From contig JAKCOZ010000002.1 of the NCBI GenBank assembly GCA_022605955.1, positions 67,622,783-67,686,782 of the forward strand: a DNA stretch of 64,000 nt. Reading direction: 5' to 3'. Both the position numbers and the translations under genes were made by a program. The stretch is from Rallus limicola (lineage: Eukaryota > Chordata > Aves > Gruiformes > Rallidae). Of this stretch, positions 26,550-38,740 are shown piece after piece. A model generated the notes under the pieces. The model was not told the origin of the DNA. It worked only from the letters and a program-made list of their open reading frames with translations, and searched no databases. Within the stretch, counting starts at the first letter, position 1. Each line of letters begins with the position of its first letter.

Positions 26550-26655
26550 CTGCATTTGTGCCTTATTAGACCCAGCTGCACAAACGGGCTGTCGGACTTC
26601 GTTAGACAATGCCGGACACGTCCTACGTGTGCATGCTGCCATTCACTTCTGCAGG
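26550..26655. promoter_or_regulatory. CpG-retaining candidate element
   Basis: Six CpGs occur in 26581-26640. It includes GGACACGTCCTACGTGTGC, in which ACACG and CGTGT can pair around TCCTA, and ACGTG cores of the E-box/hypoxia type. No repeat or coding identity is apparent. Confidence 0.3.
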
Positions 26656-29600
26656 CAACATGAGTACTCTGAATTACAGGAACACTCACAAAACCATCTG
26701 CTCTTTGTTTTAAAGGCACACAAAGGCAAACACCCCGGGGATGAGGTGGGGGGACATCCAGAGAGTAATTTCATTTTTCTTCTTGTGCCTACCACATTTT
26801 AATTAACAAAGCATTCTTGCAGGAAAAATACATGAAACTAAACACAGAGAAACCAATACTACAGTAGCCTCAGACTATACAGATCACTTCTAGGTATGGA
26901 GCAGATACTTCCTTTTGCTTTTTGGGGGGTAAATGGGGGACAAGTGAGAAGGAAGTTGTCTTGTTAAACCAGCATGTCCTGTATCAGCCCTCATGCTGCT
27001 CTGCACTGGGCTGGGAATGCCAAAGCGAGCAGGTAGCTTCCAGCATAAACCCGCTGTTGTCAGGCCTATGGTGCTCTTGTATGGTGAAACAGGTGGGCTT
27101 CTGAAGAGGTATCACCTTAGATCAAGAAAGTCTGAAAGAAACTTCATGTCAATAAAAAATAACTTCACTGAAGAAAACCTAAAGAAAGAAGACCACTAGA
27201 AGAAACCAATCTCTGTTTCTCAAGAAACCCAAGGAACACATGGGAAACACTCACTCGGATCAAGTCATTTGTCTGTTACACATACCTGTGGGATAGCAGG
27301 ATAGTAGTAACTTCTTTGATTAATTCCACAATATTTTACAATTCTTCAAGAGGGAAGAGTTAGGGTTACAACTTTGTTTAAGCAGAGGTATCTGATCATC
27401 TCCAAGAGAATACACAGGCAGACCTCTGACAAGCCAGATTTGATTTTTAAAATGATACTTTATATCCTACTGTGGAGGTAAAATTCCACTAAGATTTTGC
27501 TAGCTAAATCGGCGTGTGGCCTTCAAACAAGACCTGCTTTCCTAACCTAGACAAGGAGAGCTCAGCTTGCCTTCTTTACTGGAAATGAGCAAATGATATA
27601 TCAAGCAAGTCTGTACATCTGCAAACAATGATATCACAATTTATAACGAACAAAAAAATCTACCATGGCTCCATAGTTGGACTGAGCCCAAATCAGCTTG
27701 TTGAACAGCGCTACCTCTTTGTGTAGCTTCCTTTGGGGGTGGGGGTTTTCACTGAAAACATGGCCAACAACAACGCAGTTTGGCGAGTTCTCTACCTCAC
27801 TGCCAATTCAATTTCACCAGGTGAAAGATAAAATCTAAAATTAGGATAAGTAGTTAAGTCCTAGACCACCCCAATCTTGGCTGACCTGACAACTCAGAAA
27901 ACTAACACCACCTTGTTCTCCATCAAGTAAGCAAAATGAAATTAAGAATATACTTACTTCCCTACTGAAATAACGATTCGGGGGAAAATACTAGCCTCAG
28001 AGTCTGAGCACAGTTGTGCCTTCAAAGAGCTTTGTGACCAAGAACAGATGATGCAGGCAGAGGTAAAAGCCGCAATTTGAAGGAAGCAGCCATAAAGGTA
28101 TGTTTGTACAGGCATGTCAGGACTCACCAAAGGGGTTTTTTTGCTGGGGTAAAAAAACATTAGCACATTTTGGGGAGCACAAGACAAACAGAGAGGCTAG
28201 GCTTACTGCCAGGGATTGGTACTGTGCCAGTGGGTCTATCTGCTTTCCAGGCTGACGCTGACTAGTGCCCTGATAACCCATACTGTGGGAAAAGCAGTTT
28301 GAGGTGCACCTGTATGTCTGTGTACGTCCTGTGTGCCCAGAAATGTCTGTGATCCAAGGAAGTGTGTGGGCCTCTGAAAAGGAAAATCTGCAACTCATTA
28401 AGGTGGGGAGACAGAGGGAATGCAACGTGGCAGTCCCACTGTTAATTTTGGATATCACCCACAGTAAAGTTTTCATCAGTTGTGTTGTTTCTCTGCTTTC
28501 TCCTTGCCAGTCTATAGGAAATAAACAAGTATATACTCAAAAAAAATCAGGAAAACTAAGCTGACAGGCTAATATAATCACACTCAAAACCAGATATACA
28601 GTGCTGGCACTATCAAACTGGTTTGCAGATAAAAGATTGACTGCCTTTGAGCTAACAGCCACAATGATAAACAGTTCCTACAAGTGAAAACTATCCCTAG
28701 ATGCTGTGCTCTGTGGTGTTGATTTTGTTACTATTACAACAGTACCTGGAATCTTACCTAAGGACAACAGGCAGACTGTAAAAATAAGACAATGCTTATT
28801 TCTTTAATGACTATAATATAAATAGTAGAGCAGACAAAACACAAAGGTAAATGCAGTCCAGCTCTGAACCTATAGCAGAGACAACATCCAGTTTGGATTA
28901 TTAGCTAAGAAACCCTATGTATCATCTTTAAAAAAAAAGAAACCTGCTTTTCTAACTTAGGCTATGACAAACTGAGTGAACCATCTTGACTGAAAGCATC
29001 CCAAAAAATAACCAAACATGTCTTTTTATCAAAAAACTATGGATACCATAATCAACAAAATGAATAGAAAATAAAGAGCACAGATGGAGCTGCCTAGTTC
29101 CCATTCATACACCACTTTGCCTGTCTAGCAACACCCAATTAACACCAAATTAATGAGCTTATTAGCAGAGACTAAACACCATAACACACTTGATTCAGTA
29201 CTCAGCAAAGTGTTGCAAATTAACTTGTCCATCAGAAGGCTGATGAATGGGCATTCTGGGATTTATGTTTTATTTAAGAGGCAAAAAGATGGACTACGTG
29301 AATCTGCACTCTTGCCCTGCTTACCCGTGACCACAGAAGTCACATCTAAAAAGGTACCACTTGCAGGTCCCTGCTTCCCAAAATATAACATAAGATGGTG
29401 CTGGCAAGAATGTTTGAATACTCTGATTTGTTAGATCTGAAGTAGTACATGCCATTTTTTTCCAGGTTAATAAGGCAAGAGATTTGCCCAGTCCATTGGA
29501 GACATTTCTCATGCTTTTGGAAGAGTGTTTTTTAAAAAATACCAAAGAAACACCAAAAAAACAACCCAAACATTTCACATATGACACAGCCTGTCCTGTG

Positions 29601-29726
29601 CAAGTAAAAACAGAAGGATCTTTTTTTTTGGTGAGGGTGGCAACAACCTCCTTAACAAGTAGCGACTGGAAAGCAGATTCTGCCACTAACATAGATCAGG
29701 TAGTACTGGATGCTCTGTCAGTGGAG

Positions 29727-29792
29727 GAATGCACACAGCAAAGCAAGGGAGTACACACGGCAGAAGCTGGGAGTACACACAGCAAGAAGCTT
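29727..29792 (+). repeat. 22-bp tandem repeat, three units
   Basis: GAATGCACACAGCAAAGCAA (plus GG), GAGTACACACGGCAGAAGCT (plus GG) and GAGTACACACAGCAAGAAGC (plus TT) lie directly head to tail, with about 70-85% identity between units. The open frames across it are a by-product of the repeat. Confidence 0.85.
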
Positions 29793-29846
29793 TGTCTCTT
29801 GGAGCACAATTATCTGTGTAAGAGTAAATGGGGACTCATCCACTGA

Positions 29847-29963
29847 TTCACAGAATTGTAGGGGTTGGAAGGGACCTCCAGAGATCATCAGGTCCAACCC
29901 CCCTGCCAAAGCAGGTTCCCTAGAACAGGTCACACAGGTAGGTGTCCAGATGGGTCTTGAATA
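29847..29963 (-). mobile_element. CR1 LINE 3' end fragment
   Basis: The + strand reads TTCACAGAATTGTAGGGGTT, then GGAAGGGACCTCCAGAGATC, CAACCCCCCTGCCAAAGCAG and GGTGTCCAGATGGGTCTTGA, a typical CR1 3' end in reverse. Similarity ends near 29963. Confidence 0.9.
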
Positions 29964-32900
29964 TATTACTAATAATGTGCTTCCTCACAACTGCTCCTCA
30001 TATAGACAGGGAGCATCTGCTTTTTGCCCTGGTTCACCTTCTATTTTAGGGCAAGCAAGCAGTTAATACTATGCTTTAAGGAGAAAAGTCACAGAGGAGA
30101 AAGCATGGCACGTGCCATTCCTTCCAAGTGCAGAGCCAGAGCTCCGCACAGGGATTCCCCAGAGCTGGTGAAGGGCTCTGGCCATCACTGCTGACACATG
30201 TTCAGATGAAACTGAGAGTCACCCTGTCCTTCTGCAGCACGGGCTAACCAGGTATCGACTGCTGTGTAAGCTCAATATTCATCTCAAAAGAAAGCTGTCA
30301 AGAAAAAGCAATTTATTGTTTAAACTTTTAATGAAATAATACATGTGTGTGTGTAGATGGGGTGGTAGAGGTATTTTGCTCCCCCACTCCCCAAAGACTT
30401 GCCTCCCATTACAATCATCTATACATTGGTATTCTTTTACTTTATAGCAAATATTTTGGTTTTGTACATAAATAAAAACATTAATTTAACAGTTCACTTT
30501 GATTTAATATGCTTAACCTCTTCTTTCCACAATGCCTTTTAACTTCTATTGATGTGGACATTTGTTCACTTAAGCAAGCCATTTCTTTCTTTAGTGCTCA
30601 TTTTAGAGGCTGTATGTGACCTTTGAGCTGGATACAAAATATTAGCTCTTTCAGACAAAGAGGGTGGGAGGTCTTTCCTTTTTCATTGGTATCCACAATG
30701 GCAATACTTTACAAGTTTTCAGACCAAATTAGAACACATTTCTCTGACAAGCATACAGAAGGATACTCCTAACTCCCAGGTGATATGGTAACCCCACCTA
30801 AGGTATTTTAACTCTTTTTCAGCCAGGGTTAGAAAAACTTAAACCAGTTTTCTTTCAACAGATTAATCAATTGTCAGTAGAAATACCTTCTGTTCATTCT
30901 CAAATGAACTATTTAATGTTAAAACAATGTTAAAGCAGTCCCTACTTGTATTTTATTTTGCTTTCAAAGTACTCTGACAAGAGCATTCTACTCACAGAAA
31001 ATTAATTTTATTAGAAGAATTATATATACATATACAAAGCAGAAGAACTTATTTTTATATATACACATATTTATCTTTCTTTTTGAGCATAACCAGTTGG
31101 AATATTTAAATTCTGGCATGTCAAACCTGGGAAATGGTCCATAACTGAGCTCCTTGAGTACATGGAATATGAGTTGTAACCAACAAGCTCCTCCTGTATG
31201 GAATATCACAGGTAGTACACAAAACCAAACACATTCTAAGCAGCTCATCTCTTCCACAAATTTCATCCAATGTTTTACCTGCATTGCTATAGCACTGAGG
31301 TGTCCCCAGCAGTTTAGTGCTCTCTGTTATAGAAATGTACAGAAAACACATAAACATAAAGGAATTCTTGTTAAAAACAAGGTATCATGAACACAAGAGG
31401 CATTGAGCAAGTGAAAGAAATTAACTGAGGCCATGTGAGGCAGATGACAAGAAGCAACACTATTTCATTCAACACCCGTTTTTAGTCAAGGCCATGAAAT
31501 TTAACATAAAACTTATGCAGAATAAATACCTGCATAGTTAAAAATATCATATGTATAAAAGTCAAAATCCAAAGGGGCTTACGTCTTCTAGAAACAACTC
31601 CCAGTTCAAATGGAGCAAATCTAACAAACAGTAAGAACTCGCTGCAAATAATTTGGAAGCTTAAGCAAGTGATTGCTGCAGGACTATTTTCTCTTCAGAA
31701 GTCATCAACAAATTACATTTGATTCTCTAGCTGTGTAGGACAGAATAGCATATCAGTGTCCAAACTGCAATCTCAGCCAAAAGGTACCAAATTCCAAAGG
31801 ATGACCTTTGCAATCAACATGGTATCATACAAGACTCCCATCAAGTCAATCCATTCCATATGTAACTTTATGTTGAAAAGTGACTGATCTAATCTCAAGG
31901 GTTTTTTTTAATACAACTTCTCTAATTACAGGCAGCTAACATCACGAGTCTTCTGCTGTTATATCTCTTCAAAAATGATTTACTGGTCAACATCACAGGC
32001 CACCAAAAAAGATAATTTACTGCACTGAGCTGAGCTACATAATTATAAATTACATGTAGACTAAAGCAATATAAATAATAATAACAAGGAATGCCACTGA
32101 TCTTAATCTATTCTGTGTAGAAATAAAGGTCTCATTACAGCTGAACCATGCATTATTCTTGCAGAGCGAGAGGAATTACTCCAAATGCTTTCTGACTTCC
32201 TCACTGCTCTCTATCAAACCACTTGCTTCAGCAGCCCCAAAGCCTATGCTTAAGCTTTTAGTCTACACCAGTTTAGAGTCAATAAATGTCACCTAGTAAC
32301 TACTGTACCCTGTAGAAAAGTTCAGAGGTCTGAAAACTACAGTGAGCTCTAGGAAGGGAAAGTCTGCAAGCTGGAGTCTTACAGTTCCCAGATTCACATG
32401 CGGAGGCACGCACACATGAACACCACCACCCATATTCTGCAGTGGCCAAAAGTGCAAATAAATAGAAATGTCATCTTTGATTAAGTAGTGAATCATGTGT
32501 ACCCTGCCTTTGTAGAACTGGTAGAGAATCATGGCACAGGATGGAGTGGTTACTAACACCCTAGCCATTAGATCTTGCTACTGAAACATTAACTACAGCA
32601 TAAAATACTTGGCTGTGTTGCAGGTTTTCCACTTTTTTTTTTTTTGGTGAGTTTGCACTTAATATTCATAAAGAAAGAATGATGTCATTTTATTAACCTC
32701 ATAACCACTTTCTGCCAACAGAAAAATAAAAACATTGGAATGACCATCTGGCATGAAGTTTCTGTTTCTCTTAAAAACACTTCTGATTTTCTGTTTCTCA
32801 AGACCTCAAGGACAAAAATATCTGTCTTATGACAAATTTTATAGCACCAAAAGGAGAAAACAGAAATAAAATAAAATACAACTAATTAGTCTTTGGAAAT

Positions 32901-35900
32901 TTAACCATGAAAATATACTTTCAAGAGCTGTCCTTATAAGTATGTGCACATAGCTTCCACCACCACAGTATGTGACCTACTTATGTTATTACCAGGAGCC
33001 ACTGGAGACTTCAGGTACTTTTGCTAAAATATCACCATTTTCTCCTTCCTGTGATAGCAAAGATTTCAAAAAAGAAGGATGGAAAAGAACCTGTAAAATT
33101 TTAAAAAAATAACAAACTCTTACTTTGAAAACAACTAAGTTTAGAAAGTAACAGATTTGCTAGATACCTCACACATTGTATATATCAAATTCACATGTAA
33201 TGACAACTTTGATTTATAGAGCCTGTCTGTAAGATCTATCTTTGCTTGCTAACTGGCATTACAGCACTCTATCTTTTTTTCTGAGCAGTCAAGGTGATGC
33301 ACACTGGACACCAGTCTGATCTTGGTAGAGACGAGAAGTACAGAAGTAACCCGCTATTGAGCTAGGTAGGCTGACCACAAGCTCAAATCCAAGAGCAACA
33401 GGACAACGTGTGTGAGGTGGTGGTACACACTGCCACATCGATTAAATAGCTGTCCTCAGTGTCTGCTAGAATGTCTGCTAGCAACATGCCATTTCCAAGC
33501 TCATTTTCTGATGCCATAGCTGGGAGATGCTGTGTGTGTGTGGACTGGCTCCTCCATCCCAGTTAAGGAGAGGACAACTCTGTAGGAACCGTGTAGCTGT
33601 GCTGACTTTCAGTGGACTTGTAGTCAAAACCAAACTTCCTTACTGGAGATGTTAAAAACTTATTGAGACCACATAGGTTTGAAAAATAGAGTTACAGAAC
33701 TTGGATTATGATAAATTAGTGAAAGTAGGGTGCTTTCTACCTCTGCCAGACCATTTTTAGAACTGAGTACTTGCAACATCAACTGAAAGGAGTGAATCAA
33801 GGGCTAAAGAGAAGCTAAACAGAAGAGGTTATTCAATGTAAGAGTTAGACTACAGGATGCATGTCAACAATGTGTTTTTTCTGAAAAGGACAAAGCAAAG
33901 CAGACTAAGCAGAGATTCATGAGACCCATCAGAGAGATCCAGTACTGACAGAAATTCCCAAACTCCACTGATTTATTTTTTTGGGAAATCTGAGAATCCT
34001 TACACCAGCTGTTTATACTGGGTTATCTCCTTTGGCATCAGCTGCAGTCTGACATGTATCCATCAGTGAAAAATCTAGAATTCCTACATTGTCCCAGTCT
34101 AATAATATTACTCCCAGTAGACCTTTCACAAACAATTGTATTCTACGTGGTTCCAATATAGGATATTACCAATACCACTTTCATATTGAAACAATTACTT
34201 TTTATTGAGGATTTCTGAAGATTTATTATTTTTAAATATATCTGAAGCATAACAATTATGCTAAAGAATTCCTCAGCAGTACCGCTGAAATAAACTACCA
34301 TGGTATCACATTTACTGCAGGGTGCTATATATATCAAACATTCACAATGTAATGTCCTAGTTGATTTTTTTTTAAATAAAATTATCTGTTTTCTTCAGGG
34401 TGTCTCAGTATTTTGCTCTTCCTACAAACCCCTGTCAACAGATCAGAGACAAGCCATGTGCTGAGAAGTAGATAATGCATCTCAGCCTCTGTCTTCAAAA
34501 TAGAGTCAGAAAAGGATACACACTGTACAGATTATGTAATTCAAAATAACTGTTGTTTGAACTACTGAAAATGAGTATGTGCTTAAGGAACAGTTACAAA
34601 TGTTAGCCTAAAAAGTTTGCTTTGGCTAACACATTTTACCTTAATATGATGGGTGGAAGGCAGTGGGTATAATCCAAAGTGACCTACCATTATAAGAGTG
34701 CTTGTTATACATTTCTTTTTTATGAAATATGTAGTTTGGTTGTTTCTTACCTCTGTTTTTCCACTCCCTGATGATTTACAGCATGGCTTTTACATAGGCT
34801 TTTACATTTGTTGTTGTGAAAACAAAGCTGAGCTTGCAGCTTTATTTTGATTCTAAAGCTGAACTGGTTTTATGATGGAATTTAGCCAGCTTCTGAGAAG
34901 AGCTGTGACATGAGTCACTGCAGGAGAGAGAAGGGGAGTGTGGGCTGTCACTCCCATGCTATACAGTCCAGACAAACCAAAGAAATGGCTGCTATGAGTT
35001 CTTTCACCAAGATGTGTTTGTTTCTTAACTGGAGAAAGAAGGCTGCCTATGTTAGTCAAAAATATTCCAGTCTTACCAAGACGAAGTAGTCTTTAAATTA
35101 ATGTAGATAAGACCTTGTTAGTTTAAATTTTACAAATTTTGCCCCCCAAATGTTGCAAAATTCACTGACTGCAAAGCCATGAAGTATGGACCGAGTCTGC
35201 TCAAAGGACCAGGGATTATATCCTGCTGCCAGAGATCATGGGGAGAGTCAGTTTGTTAGTTTGATGTTGACATCTAGTCAAAGACAGATGATCTTTTACA
35301 AAAGAAGTATCTGGTTTTAATTGAGGTCCACAGTATATACTTCACTCTTTTAAGGCTGACACTAACTTCATTAGAAGCTAGCTCATGAAGAATTGCTTCT
35401 TTTTAGGATTTCAGAAGACGGTTCCTCTGAAAGCAATACAATGGCAAAGACACAGTGCAGGGAGGAAAGTTTTGAGTTTTCACCCAATTTTGGCAGATAT
35501 TAACTATTAGGTTGTTAGAAAAATTCTTCCTTTGTTTGGTGCATCTCCAAAGATCAGTAGGATAAAGTTCAATACACCACTAAATCTTAATTTCCTGAGG
35601 GAAATCCAACTGTGATACAAAATGGTATGTAAATAATACTGTGGTCACCAACAGGATGCTGTAAAAAAATGTGGTGGTGGGAAAAGCTCAGGATAGATGA
35701 CAGCTGTGAGCAAAAGAAACCTCACTTTCTTGGTGCAAGGAATTTCCTACTATGCTTTCATCTGCTCAGTAAATACACGGTAAAAGTCCCCTTTGCATTT
35801 GATTCAGCATGTTACCTCAAGAAGCATCTTCAGATTGGTTGCAGTTATCATCATCATCATCCTATCCAATATGAACATTGTATCATCTTGAAATTTCAGA

Positions 35901-36169
35901 TAGAAGTAAAACTATTACCCAGTCTAGATTACTTATGTACTTCACCTATACTGTCTACCCTTTTTTTAAATAAAATTATTCTTAGACAAAACTATAAAAG
36001 CTTCATATGTAGGTTCCCATACCTTTAACCAGTTTGGCAACATGGAGCAGCCTTTAAGCAAGACATCCAGCACACTTCTTCATAAAAATACAAGCTAAAG
36101 AATTCAATGGAAATTAAAAAAACAAACAAACAAAAAAACCCCATACATATATACATTAAAAATATGTAC

Positions 36170-36345
36170 CTGCAGAAGTAATCTCTCAAAGGCAAGGAAA
36201 TTGTCCCATTTGGAAGTCTGGGGGTGTTTCAAAGTCTGGACTGTGGCCAGCACAAGCTGCAGAAGACCACAATGGCTCTCCAAAGCTTTGAGATTATTTC
36301 TGAAAAGCTGAACATATGAGCTGAGCTGTTCTGGGGTGACTCTGC
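36170..36345 (-). CDS. SCFD2: SCFD2 internal exon (second of three)
   Basis: This 176-nt exon starts with GC, which completes the Gly codon split with the exon at 55244-55371, and then encodes 58 residues from RVTPEQLSSY to AFERLLLQ. The acceptor is CCTTTCCACAG and the donor CAG|GTACAT, ending in phase 0. The peptide follows human SCFD2 as I recall it (RVTPGQLMSYIQLFKNNLKA, then LKHPQTAKWDNFLAFERLLLQ) almost residue for residue. It contains no internal start of its own, so it would be missed by any ORF scan that requires Met. The conserved KHPQTxKWDNFLAFERLLLQ segment is mostly helical in character and belongs to the Sec1-like fold. There are no frameshifts or stops. It sits between introns of 18,898 nt (upstream) and 33,711 nt (downstream). 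Confidence 0.95.
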
Positions 36346-36824
36346 CTGTGGAAAGGAAAACAGGACACGGCGTTTCAGTGCTGTCAAATATAAACCTAGA
36401 TTCCTTAAATGACAGTGAATGGGTTATAGAGAATTTCAGAGGCTCTCTCCAGTATGGGTCTTATCCCAGCTTCACGGCAATCACTGGCAGCTTCAAGCTG
36501 CAGCAACAGGTCAGGACAAACAGTTATTTCATCCACCAACTGTGTTTTAAGGTGTATGCTAATGTGGTATGGCAGATTTTTAACAATACACAACCGATGC
36601 TGACATGAAAGGTAATAGCATTTTCGTTTTCAGACACAGAGGGACATTCATTTAAGCTAACGTGACAACTGCTTATGAACAATGGTTGGTCTTTCTATTT
36701 TTATCAAAAGTCCAATGGGAATTTGTATGCTTTCTACCTTACACCAAACCCACACCCCCCAGGTGCCTCCCGAGGGTGTATTTTTGATCCGTGTTGACTC
36801 AAAAAAAAAAGTGATAATTTAACG

Positions 36825-37065
36825 GAATCACAGAACATTAGGAGTTGGAAGGGACTTGAAAGATCATCTAGTCTGGCTGGGGGGCCAGAACAGGATCACC
36901 CAGACTAAATCACACAGGAATTCACCCAGGCAGGTTTGAATGTCTCCAGAGAAGCAGACTCCACAGCCTCTCTGGGCAGTCTGTCCCAGTGCTCTGTCAC
37001 CCTCACTGTGTAAAAGTTCCTCCTTATCTTCACATGGAACTTCCTGTGCCTCAGTTTCAAGGAAC
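36825..37065 (-). mobile_element. CR1 LINE 3' end fragment
   Basis: The + strand contains GAATCACAGAACATTAGGAG, then TTGGAAGGGACTTGAAAGAT, GACTCCACAGCCTCTCTGGG and CAGTGCTCTGTCACCCTCAC, the standard CR1 3' region in reverse. It lies 480 nt upstream (in transcript sense) of the SCFD2 exon at 36170-36345. Similarity becomes uncertain after about 37065. Confidence 0.9.
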
Positions 37066-37879
37066 TGTTTCCTGGAGGGGACACTTACAGGGGGTGACTC
37101 TTCAGTTCCTGCAATGCAGCAAGCGTAGCATGATTTCACCTGTTTCTTCAAAATGAACACCCTGGTGCCCATACACTGTTTCTTTAATAGAAGAGCATGA
37201 GGGGAGCCAGTCAGGCCACACAAACCCTAAAGAACTAGCAGTTACCCCACCCAACATTAAAGTGACAGTTAAACGGCACAAACAATTTATATTTTAGAAT
37301 CGATCTCTTCCCAGGGGGAAGGTCCACAGTAGCTCCAAGAAAATCATCACACATGCCATCAACACACAAGGAAAAACAGTGTCAAAACACCATCCTAATT
37401 GCAAGTCTGGACTGAGATCCAGTCCACAGCCATTTCCTGGCAGCCTCTATCAGCAACAAGCCATCTTCCTCAAGCCAACCAGACCTAAAGAGCAGGGACA
37501 CGTGAGACAGAGTGAGGAGGATCTTTTAACTAAAACAGGACAAGCTTTAGTGCCAGGAAGGCCCTAGGCTGAGCTGATGCTAAGGCAGTTCATGGCTTAT
37601 ACCACTAATCATTTTATTCAGTGTTTTTCCACAAGGGAAAGATCTTGTAAGACTGCCACTGTGTTCCTTCTCTGCATTTGGTTATATCATCACTTTCTGA
37701 GGCTCTCCATCAGCCTCCATCCTTTCAGTATCATAGAAATGGCGAAAAAATGATTACGACAGTGAACAAATGTTGAAAGTGCTTTTTCTTAGTTTCAGTG
37801 GTACCAAGGGGAGGGTGGGGGGTGTCTCTGGAAGAGCATTTAGATTAGGGAAAGCTGCTAAATAAAGCCAAAACACACA

Positions 37880-38240
37880 GGCTCTTTATGTGAATTTTAA
37901 CGGAAAGCATCAAACCGAAAAGTCAGCAAATTAACACACAAATCAAGCTGACACCACTCAGTAGGCCGGAGAGCTGACAAAAGGCTTCCACGGTTAGCCC
38001 ACATAGGCTAAAACAGCAACCACAGCCATGTGTGTTTTTAGACTAAACACTGGAGCTTTCAGTCTTGTTTTATTTCTTTTAAAGCTGTGTCGGGCAGATT
38101 TACACGGTGATTGGGAAATGTCAGTCCGCGATGCCTCGCAGCATACCTTTGATAATGACTGCATTATTACCTATAGCTGTCTTGATATATTGGAGCATAT
38201 TCAAAATCTGATAACTTGCCTCAATTGAGAAAACATTTGA
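37880..38240. promoter_or_regulatory. Candidate conserved noncoding element 1.5 kb upstream of an SCFD2 exon
   Basis: This is unique sequence with CpGs kept at AGGCCGGAGAG, CCACGGTTAG, GTGTCGGGCAG, ACACGGTGATTG and GTCCGCGATGCCTCGC, within AT-rich motif-like sequence (CCTTTGATAATGACTGCATT contains a TCF/LEF-like CCTTTGAT). It is about 1.5 kb 5' (transcript sense) of the exon at 36170-36345. The 66-codon frame across it has no splice-site support. Confidence 0.4.
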
Positions 38241-38679
38241 GTTGCCAGCCCTTCCCTCATATGGAACAAAAAGAATGGGAGGGCTTTCAAGACTTCTGAT
38301 TTCAATTTAAAAAAAAATAATTTTTCAAGCTTTTTGTTCCATATTGTCCCTTGTGAAAGCAAATCCAGATGCAGCACTGGATCAGTCTGAGATCCATTAA
38401 GCACCATTTTAGATAAATAATCAAATTCTTTCCCACCCTCAGAGTACCACCAAAAGAAAGTCCCAACACATATGCAAACATAAGTGAAATCCTGACCTTA
38501 GCAAGTCATTAACAAAACTTACATTGGTATTAAAGAGTCCAGCATCTCATCTGTGATATTTACAATATCCATGGAACCGCTCAGATCCAGGGTTCAAGAG
38601 TTCCAGCCAATTTCTACACAGAAATCTCCCTGAACAGCTGGCTGATAAATACAACTGTTCCAGTAGACAAGGAAAGGAA

Positions 38680-38740
38680 TTTGGGAAAGCGATTGGCGGT
38701 AATTAGCAATTAAATTACCCTTCCTGAGCCTACATCCTTA
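38680..38740. promoter_or_regulatory. Homeodomain-like AT motif cluster
   Basis: GCGATTGGCGGTAATTAGCA followed by ATTAAATTACCC packs TAATTA-type homeodomain cores next to an inverted CCAAT box (ATTGG) and a CpG. It is a short candidate, inferred from motifs only. Confidence 0.22.

Larger units (their letters stand above)
2459..36169 (-). other. 33.7-kb SCFD2 intron
   Basis: This long intron lies between the phase-0 donor at 36169-36168 and the acceptor at 2460-2459. It contains two LTR copies (12.6-14.2 kb), one 0.64-kb CR1 and two short CR1 3' ends, the CpG-rich block near 18 kb, and several CpG-retaining candidate elements. Stretches 2.5-11.5, 14.2-17.2, 18.7-20.8, 21.5-23.4, 26.7-29.7 and 30-36 kb look like ordinary AT-rich intron with homopolymer tracts. 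I see no gene in them. A moderately GC-rich part at about 2.9-3.66 kb is also unrecognised. Confidence 0.9.

Noticed and set aside
29321..29846. Overlapping 120-123-codon frames on both strands
   Set aside because: They cross a tandem repeat and approach a CR1 fragment; peptides look random.
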